Positions 42,727-50,725 of a stretch of DNA of 64,000 bases are shown here, in pieces. Every line of letters begins with the position of its first letter. The first letter of the stretch is position 1. The translations under genes and the position numbers were made by a program. Source of the DNA: an uncultured Oscillibacter sp. GTDB lineage: Bacteria > Bacillota > Clostridia > Oscillospirales > Oscillospiraceae. The notes below the pieces were generated by a model, which did no database searches, was not told the origin of the DNA, and worked only from the letters and a program-made list of their open reading frames with translations. The stretch covers positions 62,001 to 126,000 of the forward strand of contig CAJTSM010000003.1 of the NCBI GenBank assembly GCA_910578935.1. The letters run 5' to 3'.

Positions 42727-42832
42727 AGTGAACACAAGCGCTGCCCAAAGCGGGTACGCCGGCGGCGGCGGCGCTGTCCAGCGTGCAGAGGCCGTCGGAT
42801 TGATAAACGCATTCACTGGTGCATGGAATCAA
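42617..42832 (-). CDS. small cysteine-rich protein antisense to the end of radA
   Basis: 71 residues from TTG 42830-42832, placed by AACGGAGG six nt upstream. The first 42 residues contain a compact Cys motif, CTSECVYQSDGLCTLDSAAA and GSACVHFIP: C-x3-C-x6-C then a final C. Small Clostridial proteins with this pattern are often auto-named 'hydroxymyristoyl-ACP dehydratase', a name I do not support. Likely metal-binding; role unknown. The tail after residue 45 (PHRYSERATAANPENFPDPD) lies over radA and may not be selected. Confidence 0.65.
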   Translation of the reverse strand: MIPCTSECVYQSDGLCTLDSAAAAGVPALGSACVHFIPVKRLESPHRYSERATAANPENFPDPDGPEPHSA

Positions 42833-42961
42833 GGCGATCCTCCGTTCCGTTTGATGATGAGATAGTTTGACCGGAATGGCGGATTTTATGAAAGTGGACC
42901 AGTGCAGCAAACCGGAGTTTAAGAAGACAACTTCAGGGAGGAGGAATTCAAGGATACATAT

Positions 42962-42991
42962 GATTAAACAAAATAAAAATTTTGTTTAATC
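42962..42991. repeat. AT-rich 12-bp inverted repeat upstream of the second Xer gene
   Basis: Perfect arms GATTAAACAAAA (42962-42973) and TTTTGTTTAATC (42980-42991), 6-nt loop. A second short palindrome AAGCTT-TCAA-AAGCTT lies at 43015-43030. Both sit in the otherwise empty 246 bp between the Cys-rich gene start and 43079, where divergent promoters are expected. No convincing -35/-10 pair was found. Confidence 0.5.
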
Positions 42992-43078
42992 TAGGGGAGA
43001 ACAGATTCGGATTTAAGCTTTCAAAAGCTTGAGCTTTGATTTGATATATACCCTTAGTGTATTTTTGAATGTGCTGTC

Positions 43079-44098
43079 ATGGTTGATTACCGCACTGAAG
43101 CCCCGCCAATTCTGCGGGACTTTCTTGCTTATCACGAAACTGTCAAGGCTCATTCCAAGCAGACGGTGGACGAATACTTTCTAGACCTGCGGAATTTCTT
43201 TCGCTATCTCAAGCAAACCCGCAACGCTAGTTTCTCTGGCCTGGCGCTGGACGAAATCGATATTATGGACGTAGACCTGGATTTTGTTGCCGCTGTAACG
43301 TTAACAGACATCTACGGCTACATGACCTACCTGAGCCGGGACCGGGTCCAGCACCAGAACAGCCAGGCCTCTAACTACGGCCTGAACGCCGCATCCCGGG
43401 CAAGAAAGTTGGCAACTATCCGGTCCTTTTACAATTATCTGACCAATAAGGTTCATCTCATTCGTGAAAATCCGGTCAAAGATATTGATTCGCCAAAATT
43501 GAAAAAGACATTGCCCAAGTATCTGACCCTGGACCAGAGTGTAGAACTGCTAAACTCCGTGGACGGTAAGAATCAGGAGCGGGATTACTGTATCTTGACC
43601 CTATTCCTCAACTGTGGGTTGCGAATCTCAGAGTTAGTCGGTTTGAACCTTCGGGATCTCCAGGGGGAATCCATTCGAGTCCTGGGTAAGGGAAACAAGG
43701 TCCGCATTCTTTATTTAAATGAGGCCTGTCAGGATGCTTTGAACCGTTATCTTGCCGTCCGCCGTCCTATTGCTGGGCGGGATGCTAACGCATTGTTTTT
43801 ATCTTCCCGAAATGAGCGGATCAGCCGTTCCACAGTCCACGCCATGGTAAAAAAACGGCTTTCTGCTGCCGGGATTGACGAGAGCGAGTATTCTTCTCAC
43901 AAACTCCGCCACACTGCTGCTACGTTGATGCTTCAAAATGGTGTGGATGTCCGGGCAGTTCAAGAGGTTTTGGGTCATGACCACCTGAATACTACGCAGA
44001 TTTACACCCATATTGACAACGAATCCTTGCGTGTAGCTGCAAAGGCAAATCCCTTGTCACGTATGAAAAGCACTAAAAAAAGGGACGATTCCAAATGA
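43079..44098 (+). CDS. tyrosine recombinase, XerC-like
   Basis: 339 residues, ATG 43079 without a clear ribosome site. Core-binding domain (HETVKAHSKQTVDEYFLDLR; a long loop around residue 70) and a complete catalytic domain: Arg in LNCGLRISELVGL (about residue 186), Lys in VLGKGNKVRIL, HKLRHTAATLMLQNGV, and GHDHLNTTQIYTHID with the Tyr. It is about 40 residues longer than XerD at 19 kb, mostly in the N-terminal half. It could be the XerC partner of that XerD, or an integrase-like enzyme; no phage or element genes surround it. Confidence 0.88.
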   Translation: MVDYRTEAPPILRDFLAYHETVKAHSKQTVDEYFLDLRNFFRYLKQTRNASFSGLALDEIDIMDVDLDFVAAVTLTDIYGYMTYLSRDRVQHQNSQASNYGLNAASRARKLATIRSFYNYLTNKVHLIRENPVKDIDSPKLKKTLPKYLTLDQSVELLNSVDGKNQERDYCILTLFLNCGLRISELVGLNLRDLQGESIRVLGKGNKVRILYLNEACQDALNRYLAVRRPIAGRDANALFLSSRNERISRSTVHAMVKKRLSAAGIDESEYSSHKLRHTAATLMLQNGVDVRAVQEVLGHDHLNTTQIYTHIDNESLRVAAKANPLSRMKSTKKRDDSK

Positions 44099-44129
44099 GA
44101 AGACCGCCTTATACAAGGCGGTCTTCTCA
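44096..44129. terminator. bidirectional terminator after the XerC-like gene
   Basis: 15-bp perfect stem (44096-44110 / 44115-44129) with loop ATAC, overlapping the stop codon; the next gene converges from the right. Confidence 0.85.
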
Positions 44130-44161
44130 TTGATCTTTTAGACGAATGATTGAACAAAATT

Positions 44162-44665
44162 TCAGGGCCGCATAACACCGGTGATGTGCAGAAAACGAAT
44201 TTTCCGGTATTCATAGGTAGACAAAGGCCGGTAGTCTGCATCATAACTATGTGCGGCAATCAGAACATTCTCCGGTGTCACCGGATTTCCTATTGACACA
44301 ACGATAGGCGAATGCTGGTACTCCTCCCCTTTGAAAGACAACTGGATCAAGTCTCCCGGCAGCAGATCCTCCAGTTGGCAAGGTTCCGCCAACGGGCCTG
44401 TGGAATGGTTGCTTCGGGTCAAAAAATTATACAGATACGGAACCCCTGTCCATGCCGGCGCTTTTCGGTTTGCGTCAATGTAATACCAGCCATAGGTTGG
44501 TGTGAAGTTCATTACGCCGCTTCCCGCATAGATACATTGAGACGCAAAGTTGGTACAATCCCCTCCTAAATGTTCGTAATCGTAAAAAAGCGGATTCCGG
44601 CCGTAAGCCCATTGGTGGGCGTACAGAACGGCGGCCTTCCGGTCATATGGATGCAGCAACAGCAT
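44162..44665 (-). CDS. amidase-domain (Amidase_6 type) protein
   Basis: 167 residues from ATG 44663-44665, 7 nt after GGGGAGGG; the longer reading up to 44911 has no family-like sequence. The domain is typical of the putative amidase domain PF12671: YDRKAAVLYAHQWAYGRNPL, catalytic Cys in GGDCTNFASQCIYAGSG (about residue 36), YIDANRKAPAWTGV, GDLIQLSF, and the catalytic His region HSPIVVSIG (about 120). A cysteine-peptidase-like fold; no signal peptide in this reading, so its place in the cell is unclear. Confidence 0.85.
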   Translation of the reverse strand: MLLLHPYDRKAAVLYAHQWAYGRNPLFYDYEHLGGDCTNFASQCIYAGSGVMNFTPTYGWYYIDANRKAPAWTGVPYLYNFLTRSNHSTGPLAEPCQLEDLLPGDLIQLSFKGEEYQHSPIVVSIGNPVTPENVLIAAHSYDADYRPLSTYEYRKIRFLHITGVMRP

Positions 44666-44876
44666 ACCGTTTCCCTCCCCTTCTCCTCCAGAATATGCAA
44701 AGCTGGTCAGAAAAGTGCACAGCATACCAGTACTATAGCAGCATAAGTTGTCTACAATGTTCAACCGGACGGAAGACCGCTCCACATAGAGAATACACGG
44801 ACTGATAAAACTTGAGAGTTGGCAGGAAATGTCCGTATATGAGTTTAGTACCGCCTCTCTTTGATAAAATAAGTGA

Positions 44877-44908
44877 AAAAGAGAAGGCGCCAAAGCGCCT
44901 CCTCTTTT
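44877..44908 (-). terminator. terminator of fba
   Basis: 14-bp stem GAGAAGGCGC-type with loop of four; the one G-U pair works only in minus-strand RNA, and a T-run follows on that strand. It begins 16 nt after the fba stop. Confidence 0.85.
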
Positions 44909-44924
44909 CAATATGAAATTACTT

Positions 44925-45893
44925 TTAAAACGCCTTGTGGTCGCAGCCCAGCACGTTGACCAACTTGTGGGCTACCATTTCCTTGATGGCCTGACGGGCA
45001 GGTTTCAGATACTGGCGGGGATCAAAGTGGTCAGGATGCTCAGCAAAATGCTCCCGGATGCAGGCAGTCATAGCCAAACGCAGGTCAGAGTCGATATTGA
45101 TCTTGCAAACAGACAAGGATGCGGCCTTGCGGAGCTGTTCCTCGGGGATGCCCACAGCATCGGGCATCTTGCCGCCGAACTTGTTGATCTTCTCAACGAA
45201 GGCCTGGGGAACGGAAGAAGAGCCGTGAAGCACAATGGGGAAACCAGGCAGACGCTTAGAAACTTCCTCCAGCACATCAAAGCGCAGCGGGGGCGGAACC
45301 AGCTCACCCTTTTCATTGCGGGTGCACTGAGCAGCCGTAAATTTATAAGCGCCGTGGCTGGTGCCGATGGCGATGGCCAAAGAGTCGCAGCCGGTCTTAG
45401 TAACAAACTCTTCCACCTCTTCAGGACGGGTGTAGGAAGAATCCTCGGCTGAGACGTTGACCTCATCCTCTACGCCAGCTAAAGTCCCCAGCTCAGCCTC
45501 AACAACAACGCCGTGGTCATGGGCATACTCCACAACCTTCTTGGTCACCTCAATGTTCTCAGCAAAGGGCTTGCTGGACATATCAATCATGACGGAGGTG
45601 AAACCGCCGTCGATGCAGCTCTTGCAGAGTTCGAAGCTGTCGCCATGATCCAGGTGGAGGCAGATCGGCAGGTCTGTTTCGATAATGGCGGCCTCCACCA
45701 GCTTCATCAGGTACGTGTGATTGGCGTATGCCCGGGCTCCTTTGGACACCTGGAGGATCAGAGGAGCCTCCAGCTCCTTGGCGGCTTCGGTGATACCCTG
45801 GACGATCTCCATGTTGTTGACGTTGAAAGCGCCGATGGCATACCCTCCGTTGTAGGCCTTTTTGAACATCTCAGTGGTGGTAACCAGTGCCAT
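44925..45893 (-). CDS. fba: class II fructose-1,6-bisphosphate aldolase
   Basis: 322 residues from ATG 45891-45893, with AGGAGA upstream. Zinc site HLDHGDSFELC (about residue 84), YAHDHGVVVEAELGTLAG (about 130), ESAEDSSYTRPEEVEEFV and GTSHGAYKF. Makes or splits fructose-1,6-bisphosphate. Codon use is biased toward strong codons, as expected for an abundant glycolytic enzyme. Divergent from pfp, sharing a 230-bp control region. Confidence 0.97.
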   Translation of the reverse strand: MALVTTTEMFKKAYNGGYAIGAFNVNNMEIVQGITEAAKELEAPLILQVSKGARAYANHTYLMKLVEAAIIETDLPICLHLDHGDSFELCKSCIDGGFTSVMIDMSSKPFAENIEVTKKVVEYAHDHGVVVEAELGTLAGVEDEVNVSAEDSSYTRPEEVEEFVTKTGCDSLAIAIGTSHGAYKFTAAQCTRNEKGELVPPPLRFDVLEEVSKRLPGFPIVLHGSSSVPQAFVEKINKFGGKMPDAVGIPEEQLRKAASLSVCKINIDSDLRLAMTACIREHFAEHPDHFDPRQYLKPARQAIKEMVAHKLVNVLGCDHKAF

Positions 45894-45998
45894 AACGATC
45901 ATCTCCTGACAATTTTATTTGTTCTGTCCCCAGCGGGGCGGAGAAAAGGCCAAAGGCCCCCTTTCCTTCCCTTTGCGGAGACGAAAACGATTTTCTTT

Positions 45999-46030
45999 TA
46001 TGATAATATCATAAAAAAAATAAAATGCAA
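45999..46030 (-). promoter_or_regulatory. fba promoter with palindrome over the -10 box
   Basis: Minus strand TTGCAT (46030-46025), 16-bp spacer, TATTAT (46008-46003). A palindrome TATGATA-A-TATCATA (45999-46013) covers the -10 box. Confidence 0.65.
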
Positions 46031-46033
46031 GTA

Positions 46034-46074
46034 TTTACAATTCTTTTTTTGAATGGTATGATAAAAAATACCAT
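46034..46074 (+). promoter_or_regulatory. pfp promoter with inverted repeat over the -10 box
   Basis: TTTACA (46034-46039), 17-bp spacer, TATGAT (46057-46062). An inverted repeat ATGGTAT (46053-46059) / ATACCAT (46068-46074) overlaps the -10 box. Only 3 bp separate its -35 box from that of fba. Confidence 0.65.
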
Positions 46075-46132
46075 GGACTTTGCGCCCTGGTTTAGAAAAG
46101 GAAGAAAAAATATTTTGAGGAGGCTGTTTCTC

Positions 46133-47371
46133 ATGAGTGAATTGAAAGGCGCCTGTATCTTTGGCCAGTCCGGAGGTCCTACTTCCGTTATCAATGCCAG
46201 CGCCTACGGCGTCATCAGCACCGCTCTGAAAAATCCCAATATTACCCGCGTTCTTGGTGCGGAGCACGGAATCAAGGGCGTTCTGAACGACCGGTTATTC
46301 GATATGGGCCAAGAGGATCCCGCCGAACTGGAGCTGTTGAAATACACTCCGTCCTCCGCCTTGGGTTCCTGCCGCTATAAAATGAAGGACCCGGATGTGG
46401 ATGACACCGACTATAAGCGCATCCTGGAAATCTTCAAAAAATACGATGTCCGTTACTTTTTCTACAACGGCGGCAATGACTCTATGGATACCTGCAATAA
46501 GATCAGCAAATACATGCAGAAAGTAGGCTACGAATGCCGGGTCATGGGTGTGCCCAAAACCATCGACAACGACCTCTTTGGTACCGACCACTGTCCTGGT
46601 TTTGCCTCCGCCGCCAAGTATATCGCCACAAGCTGCATGGAGGTCTATCAGGATGCCCGGGTTTATGATACCGGCATGGTTTGCATCATTGAGATCATGG
46701 GCCGCCACGCTGGCTGGCTGGCTGGCGCTGCTGCCCTGGCCGCCGCCTATGGCGCAGGGCCCGACTTGGTATACCTTCCCGAAGTGGACTTCGACATGGA
46801 TCAGTTCCTGACCGATGTGGACCGTATTTATAAGGAGAAGGGCAATTGCATGGTAGCTGTTTCCGAGGGCATCCACTATGCTGACGGCTCTTTTGTCTCC
46901 GAAGCAAAGACCTCCGCCACTGACGGGTTTGGACACGCTCAGCTGGGCGGCCTGGCCGCCATGCTGGCCGACGCTGTGAAGCAGAAGACCGGAGCCAAGG
47001 TCCGGGGGATTGAGCTGAGCCTTCTCCAGCGCTGCGGCGCGCACCTGGCTTCCGAAACCGATATCGAGGAAAGCTTCATGTCCGGAAAAGCCGCCGTAGA
47101 GAACGCCGTAGCGGGCATCACCGACAAGATGGTGGGCTTCGAGCGGAGTTATGAAAACGGCCAGTATGTCTGCAAGACCAAGCTGCTGGGCCTCACGGAT
47201 GTGGCCAACACCGAAAAGAAGGTGCCCCTGGAGTGGATTAACGCCGCCCGCAACGGCGTAGAAAAGCCTTTTATTGACTACGTACTGCCTCTGGTCCAGG
47301 GAGAGCCCAAGCTGCCTAAGCAGGATTCTCTGCCCCGGTTTGCCAAGCTGAAGAAAGTTTTGGCGAAATAA
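46133..47371 (+). CDS. pfp: PPi-type 6-phosphofructokinase
   Basis: 412 residues from ATG 46133 behind GAGGAGGC; a longer reading covers its own promoter. Motifs: GQSGGPTSVINASAYGVI, the donor site YNGGNDSMDT (about residue 105) where the GGDGS of ATP enzymes is replaced, PKTIDNDLFGTDHCPGFASA (about 138) and MGRHAGWLAGAAALA. Replacement of the second Gly by Asp in GGNDS and the length point to a pyrophosphate-using enzyme. The terminator at 47389-47420 ends it. Confidence 0.88.
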   Translation: MSELKGACIFGQSGGPTSVINASAYGVISTALKNPNITRVLGAEHGIKGVLNDRLFDMGQEDPAELELLKYTPSSALGSCRYKMKDPDVDDTDYKRILEIFKKYDVRYFFYNGGNDSMDTCNKISKYMQKVGYECRVMGVPKTIDNDLFGTDHCPGFASAAKYIATSCMEVYQDARVYDTGMVCIIEIMGRHAGWLAGAAALAAAYGAGPDLVYLPEVDFDMDQFLTDVDRIYKEKGNCMVAVSEGIHYADGSFVSEAKTSATDGFGHAQLGGLAAMLADAVKQKTGAKVRGIELSLLQRCGAHLASETDIEESFMSGKAAVENAVAGITDKMVGFERSYENGQYVCKTKLLGLTDVANTEKKVPLEWINAARNGVEKPFIDYVLPLVQGEPKLPKQDSLPRFAKLKKVLAK

Positions 47372-47388
47372 ATTTCAGCCCTTTATGG

Positions 47389-47420
47389 AAAGCGCCCCGC
47401 TTATTTAAGCGGGGCGCTTT
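47389..47420. terminator. bidirectional terminator after pfp
   Basis: 15-bp perfect stem (47389-47403 / 47406-47420) with a 2-nt loop; A-rich on the left and TTTTGG on the right. Also serves the converging anti-sigma-like gene. Confidence 0.88.
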
Positions 47421-47424
47421 TGGT

Positions 47425-48498
47425 TCACTTCTCAATGCCGGACCAGGTCAGCTGCCATTGTCCGTCCCGGCGGATAAGCTCCATGGTCAGATAATTGTAG
47501 CTCTCCCCTTCCTCCAGGTTCAGCCGGTGCTTGACGGAAACCGTGGCGGAGGCCGGGTCCCGGTCATCGTCCGGCGCGTAGTCCACAGAGGCGATGGTGA
47601 GGGATTCCCAGACATCCTCATGGTAGGCATCTACGTCAGCATCTGCCGCCAGCAGGTCGGAGACGCCGGAGAGGTCGTTGGACAGCAGCGCCGGGAACAG
47701 GCGGTCCGCCGCCTCATAGAGGGAGCGCATCCACTCAGGGACGATCTCATTTCGGGAAACCACCCGAAAGCTGGAAACCATGTCCCGCAAGCGTATGCCC
47801 ATTCCCTCCTCCGCCTCCAGGTAGTAACGGGCGGTGAGAACAAAGGTCCCTCCCTGTCCGTCATCCACGAACCAGAGCTCCGCCTGTTCGGAGTCCCAAT
47901 CCGTGCCTGCGCCGGCTCTAAGATACAGGCTGCCCGGCAAGGCGGCGGTCATTTCTTCCGAGCTCACCTCCGTGTAACGGCCTTTCAGGGCATTTTCCGC
48001 ATCCGCTTGGGCGGCAGCGGGGGCCGTGCCGGTCAGGTGGAGGATATCCAGGCCTAACTCCGGAAAATTTTCCGGCAAAGGATTGATATTTCTAATACTG
48101 TAAAGTCTATTTTCTTCACTGATAGAAAATTGCTCCTCATTGACATAAATCAGGAAATCCACCGCTTCTTCTTGGGACTGAGGAGCATAACCTAGTAGGT
48201 GCAAGGTCCCGATCTCGTTCCCCCACTCCGGCAAAAAGCTCTGTTCGACGCTGGTCCCCAGGTCCTGACCCTCCGGCGGGATTGGGTCATCAATGACCGG
48301 CGGCTGCCGGGTATCCGTCGGTGAGATAGCCGGTTCTGTCCACAACAGAAGGACACGTCCCAATGATAACACAAGCGCCAGGCAGGCCGCAGCCGCCAGG
48401 CAATACCCTGGCCAGCGTTTCCGCCGCAGCTCACTGCGGGCAACCAGATCCGAAGGAGCCCCACCGATGGCGAGGAACAGCTGTTCTTGGTCCTTCAT
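47425..48498 (-). CDS. probable membrane-bound partner of the ECF sigma factor
   Basis: 357 residues from ATG 48496-48498, overlapping the sigma gene stop (ATGA). Short cytosolic part (KDQEQLFLAIGGAPSDLVAR), one membrane helix (YCLAAAACLALVLSLGRVLLLW, about residues 34-55), then about 300 residues outside with no recognised domain, containing a run of acidic residues. By position and topology it is the likely anti-sigma or signal-receiving protein, but it has no known anti-sigma motif, so this is inference. Confidence 0.65.
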   Translation of the reverse strand: MKDQEQLFLAIGGAPSDLVARSELRRKRWPGYCLAAAACLALVLSLGRVLLLWTEPAISPTDTRQPPVIDDPIPPEGQDLGTSVEQSFLPEWGNEIGTLHLLGYAPQSQEEAVDFLIYVNEEQFSISEENRLYSIRNINPLPENFPELGLDILHLTGTAPAAAQADAENALKGRYTEVSSEEMTAALPGSLYLRAGAGTDWDSEQAELWFVDDGQGGTFVLTARYYLEAEEGMGIRLRDMVSSFRVVSRNEIVPEWMRSLYEAADRLFPALLSNDLSGVSDLLAADADVDAYHEDVWESLTIASVDYAPDDDRDPASATVSVKHRLNLEEGESYNYLTMELIRRDGQWQLTWSGIEK

Positions 48499-49049
48499 AG
48501 CAAGCCCTCCTTTTCCAAATGCCGCCGAAGCTTCTCCCGGCTGCGGAAGAGGCTGGTCCGAACGGTGGATTCTCGCATTCCATATCGTCTGGCGATATTC
48601 ACCATAGGGTCCGCAAACCAATAGCGCCGGAGGAAGACACTGCATTCCCTCTCCGGCAAAGCGCGGAGAAAACGGTTGATTGCTGCCTCCAGCTCTGCCG
48701 TCTCCACTGCCTGGAGCGGATTATCCGGTGAGGCACACTCCGATAGTTCGTCCATAACCAAAGGTAATTCTCCCCCGCCCCGTTTTTCCGTCCGACTGGC
48801 CCTCCAACGGGTAAAAGCCAAATTCCGGGTAATTTTCCCAAGAAATGGGGCCAGCAAACTGGGCCGGTTTTCCGGCATGGCATTCCATGCATTGAGCCAA
48901 GTATCGTTGACGCATTCTTCCGCATCCCGGCAGTCCGGCAGGATATTTCGTGCAATGGAGCGGCAGTAACCGCCGTATTTTTCACCGGTCCGCTGAATGG
49001 CCTCCGGGTTTCGGGACCAATACAAGTTTACAATGATGTGATCTTCCAT
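48495..49049 (-). CDS. ECF-type RNA polymerase sigma factor
   Basis: 184 residues. Region 2 (YGGYCRSIARNILPDCRDAEECVNDTWLNAWNAM) and region 4 helix-turn-helix (LRALPERECSVFLRRYWFADPMVNIARRYGMRESTVRTSLF) are typical; the linker between is short. It directs transcription in response to an envelope signal, with the downstream gene as the probable partner. A match to ECF-type promoters (GGAAC-N16-CGTC) lies just upstream. Confidence 0.92.
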   Translation of the reverse strand: MEDHIIVNLYWSRNPEAIQRTGEKYGGYCRSIARNILPDCRDAEECVNDTWLNAWNAMPENRPSLLAPFLGKITRNLAFTRWRASRTEKRGGGELPLVMDELSECASPDNPLQAVETAELEAAINRFLRALPERECSVFLRRYWFADPMVNIARRYGMRESTVRTSLFRSREKLRRHLEKEGLL

Positions 49050-49087
49050 ATCCTCTCCCCTTTCGTATTTAATTATGGGCTCTCACT

Positions 49088-49118
49088 ATTATAGACGGGA
49101 AAAACAGGCCGGCGTTCC
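49088..49118 (-). promoter_or_regulatory. ECF-type promoter ahead of the ECF sigma gene
   Basis: Minus strand GGAAC (49118-49114), 16-bp spacer, CGTC (49097-49094), followed by TATAAT (49093-49088). This is the usual pattern for self-regulated ECF sigma genes; the TATAAT may serve sigma-A. Confidence 0.55.
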
Positions 49119-49143
49119 CGGGAATTCAGCCTTTGCGAAAAAA

Positions 49144-49165
49144 CCGCCCGCCGGTAGGCGGACGG
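49144..49165 (-). terminator. terminator of coaX
   Basis: 9-bp stem CCGTCCGCC / GGCGGGCGG on the minus strand (one G-U pair) followed by six T, 58 nt behind the coaX stop. Confidence 0.8.
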
Positions 49166-49223
49166 CAAAATTCTCCGGATGGGGATAGTAGCTGCTTTAA
49201 GAATTGCTTGTCACATTCAGCCG

Positions 49224-49994
49224 TCAGTGATTCTTCTGATAGATGGTCCAGAGTCCATCCATCAGGAGAAACTTATCGTAGATAATTTTATTCCGGCAGT
49301 AACGCACAATCACAGGAGCGTTTCCTCCGGTGGCTACTACGCTCGTGTCCCGGCCTGGAAACTCCTCCCGGATACGGTCAATGATGCCGTCCAGCATTCC
49401 GGCGGTACCATAGACAATACCGGATCGCATGCAATCTTCGGTATTCTTTCCGATGAGGGCCTTGGGGTGCTGTAAGGAGATATCCGGTAACTGAGCCGCC
49501 CGGCGGCTTAAAGCCTCCAGGGAGACGTTAACCCCTGGCAGCAGCAGTCCCCCCTCATAGGTCCGGCCTTCAGAGATGACACCGATCGTTGTGGCAGTAC
49601 CCATATCAATGGTGATGATGGGAGGTGTGAACTTTTCCAGAGCTGCCACCGCGTCCGCAACGATATCCGCCCCCACCTGAGTTTGAACTGTCAGCCGGAT
49701 ATTCAGGCCGGTTTTCACGCCGGGCCCGACCACCATGGGGGGCTTCCCCAAGAGGCGGGTAAGAGCTTTCTCCATCATGAAATTCAGCGGAGGAACCACG
49801 CTGCACAAAATGGCCCCTGTAACATCCTTATAGCTGAAATGGTAAAGGGTGAAGAGGTTCATTAAGTCAATGCTGATCTGGTCGGCCGTCTTCCGGCTGT
49901 CCGTGTCCAGGGATGCCAGGAGACGAAGGGTCTTGTCCCTGTCGAAAAGTCCAACAGAGGTGTTAGAATTGCCGACATCAATGGCAAGCAGCAT
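49224..49994 (-). CDS. coaX: type III pantothenate kinase
   Basis: 256 residues from ATG 49992-49994, behind GAGAGGAGC. ASKHA fold: first phosphate loop LLAIDVGNSNTSVGLFD, AILCSVVPPLN, PGVKTGLNIR, GADIVADAVAALEKF (about residue 100), second loop TIDMGTATTIGVIS (about 120), and VVATGGNAPVI near the end. First step of CoA synthesis; monocistronic. Confidence 0.96.
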   Translation of the reverse strand: MLLAIDVGNSNTSVGLFDRDKTLRLLASLDTDSRKTADQISIDLMNLFTLYHFSYKDVTGAILCSVVPPLNFMMEKALTRLLGKPPMVVGPGVKTGLNIRLTVQTQVGADIVADAVAALEKFTPPIITIDMGTATTIGVISEGRTYEGGLLLPGVNVSLEALSRRAAQLPDISLQHPKALIGKNTEDCMRSGIVYGTAGMLDGIIDRIREEFPGRDTSVVATGGNAPVIVRYCRNKIIYDKFLLMDGLWTIYQKNH

Positions 49995-50034
49995 ATGAGT
50001 CGCTCCTCTCATCGTCATTTTATTTCGTCTTATT

Positions 50035-50063
50035 ATAGTAACACGAGTCTAGCTGTCTTGCAA
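50035..50063 (-). promoter_or_regulatory. coaX promoter
   Basis: Minus strand TTGCAA (50063-50058), 17-bp spacer, TACTAT (50040-50035). Confidence 0.6.
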
Positions 50064-50080
50064 GAGCGGGTAAAAAAGGC

Positions 50081-50109
50081 TTGTTATCATACGTTTGTTC
50101 TGGTATAAT
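50081..50109 (+). promoter_or_regulatory. ogt promoter
   Basis: TTGTTA (50081-50086), 17-bp spacer, perfect TATAAT (50104-50109); excludes a start at 50095. Confidence 0.75.
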
Positions 50110-50142
50110 AACATGTATCCAAGGGAAAGGAAGGCACCGTAC

Positions 50143-50673
50143 ATGACTTATCTGACAAAACTAGTCTCCCCATTGGGGCCAGTCCATCTCGCCTCTGATG
50201 GCCAATCTATTGTGGGCCTCTGGCTGAAAGATCAGAAGTATTTTGCTGCCGGCCTGGAGGCGGAAACGGCGGAACAGCCAGATCTGCCGGTTTTCCGCCA
50301 AGCGTCAGATTGGCTGAACGCCTATTTTGAAAAGCGGGACCTTCCGCCTCTGCCGCCCCTGGCTCCCAAGGGAAGCTCGTTCCGCCAGCAGGTGTGGAAA
50401 CTGCTGCTAGAAATTCCTTTTGGAACCACCACCACTTATGGAGCATTGGCGGAGAAGCTGAGAGCCGCTGGAATCCGTGCTGCCCCCCAGGCGGTAGGCG
50501 GTGCGGTAGGGCACAATCCCATTTCTATTTTTATCCCCTGCCACCGTGTGGTAGGTATGGACGGAAACCTGACAGGCTACGCCGGCGGCGTGGAGAAAAA
50601 GCGGTTTCTGCTGGAACTGGAAGGTGTGGACCTGTCGGGACTGTATGTGCCGAAGAAAGGGACGGCTTTATAA
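50143..50673 (+). CDS. ogt: methylated-DNA--protein-cysteine methyltransferase
   Basis: 176 residues from ATG 50143 behind GAAAGGAAGG. The active-site motif IFIPCHRVVGMDG holds the acceptor Cys (about residue 130); GTTTTYGALAEKL and GGAVGHNPI precede it, and GYAGGVEKKRFLLELEG follows. Moves methyl groups from O6-methylguanine to itself. One gene between its promoter and a terminator. Confidence 0.95.
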   Translation: MTYLTKLVSPLGPVHLASDGQSIVGLWLKDQKYFAAGLEAETAEQPDLPVFRQASDWLNAYFEKRDLPPLPPLAPKGSSFRQQVWKLLLEIPFGTTTTYGALAEKLRAAGIRAAPQAVGGAVGHNPISIFIPCHRVVGMDGNLTGYAGGVEKKRFLLELEGVDLSGLYVPKKGTAL

Positions 50674-50677
50674 GAAT

Positions 50678-50708
50678 CGGGTGGACATTGAAAAACAATG
50701 TCCACCCG
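50678..50708. terminator. terminator between ogt and spoIVA
   Basis: 13-bp perfect stem CGGGTGGACATTG / CAATGTCCACCCG with loop AAAAA, then TTTTAC on the + side. The minus side has a weak T-run. Confidence 0.85.
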
Positions 50709-50725
50709 TTTTACAGTTTTGCAGT

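Noticed and set aside
42617..42832. Name 'hydroxymyristoyl-ACP dehydratase' for the Cys-rich protein
   Set aside because: The protein is far too small and lacks any hot-dog fold pattern; the name seems to be a propagated error.
43079..44098. Mobile-element integrase
   Set aside because: The Xer-type gene has no attachment-site repeats, phage genes or excisionase nearby, so an integrated element is not supported.
44666..44911. 82-residue extension of the amidase-domain protein
   Set aside because: No signal peptide or domain in it; the ATG at 44663-44665 has a strong ribosome site. A longer secreted form cannot be fully ruled out.
46025..46132. 36-residue N-terminal extension of pfp
   Set aside because: It would cover the pfp promoter; the ATG at 46133 has a good ribosome site and the family-type start.
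46133..47371. ATP-dependent phosphofructokinase
   Set aside because: The donor loop is GGNDS and not GGDGS, and the protein is about 90 residues longer than bacterial PfkA, which favours the PPi type.
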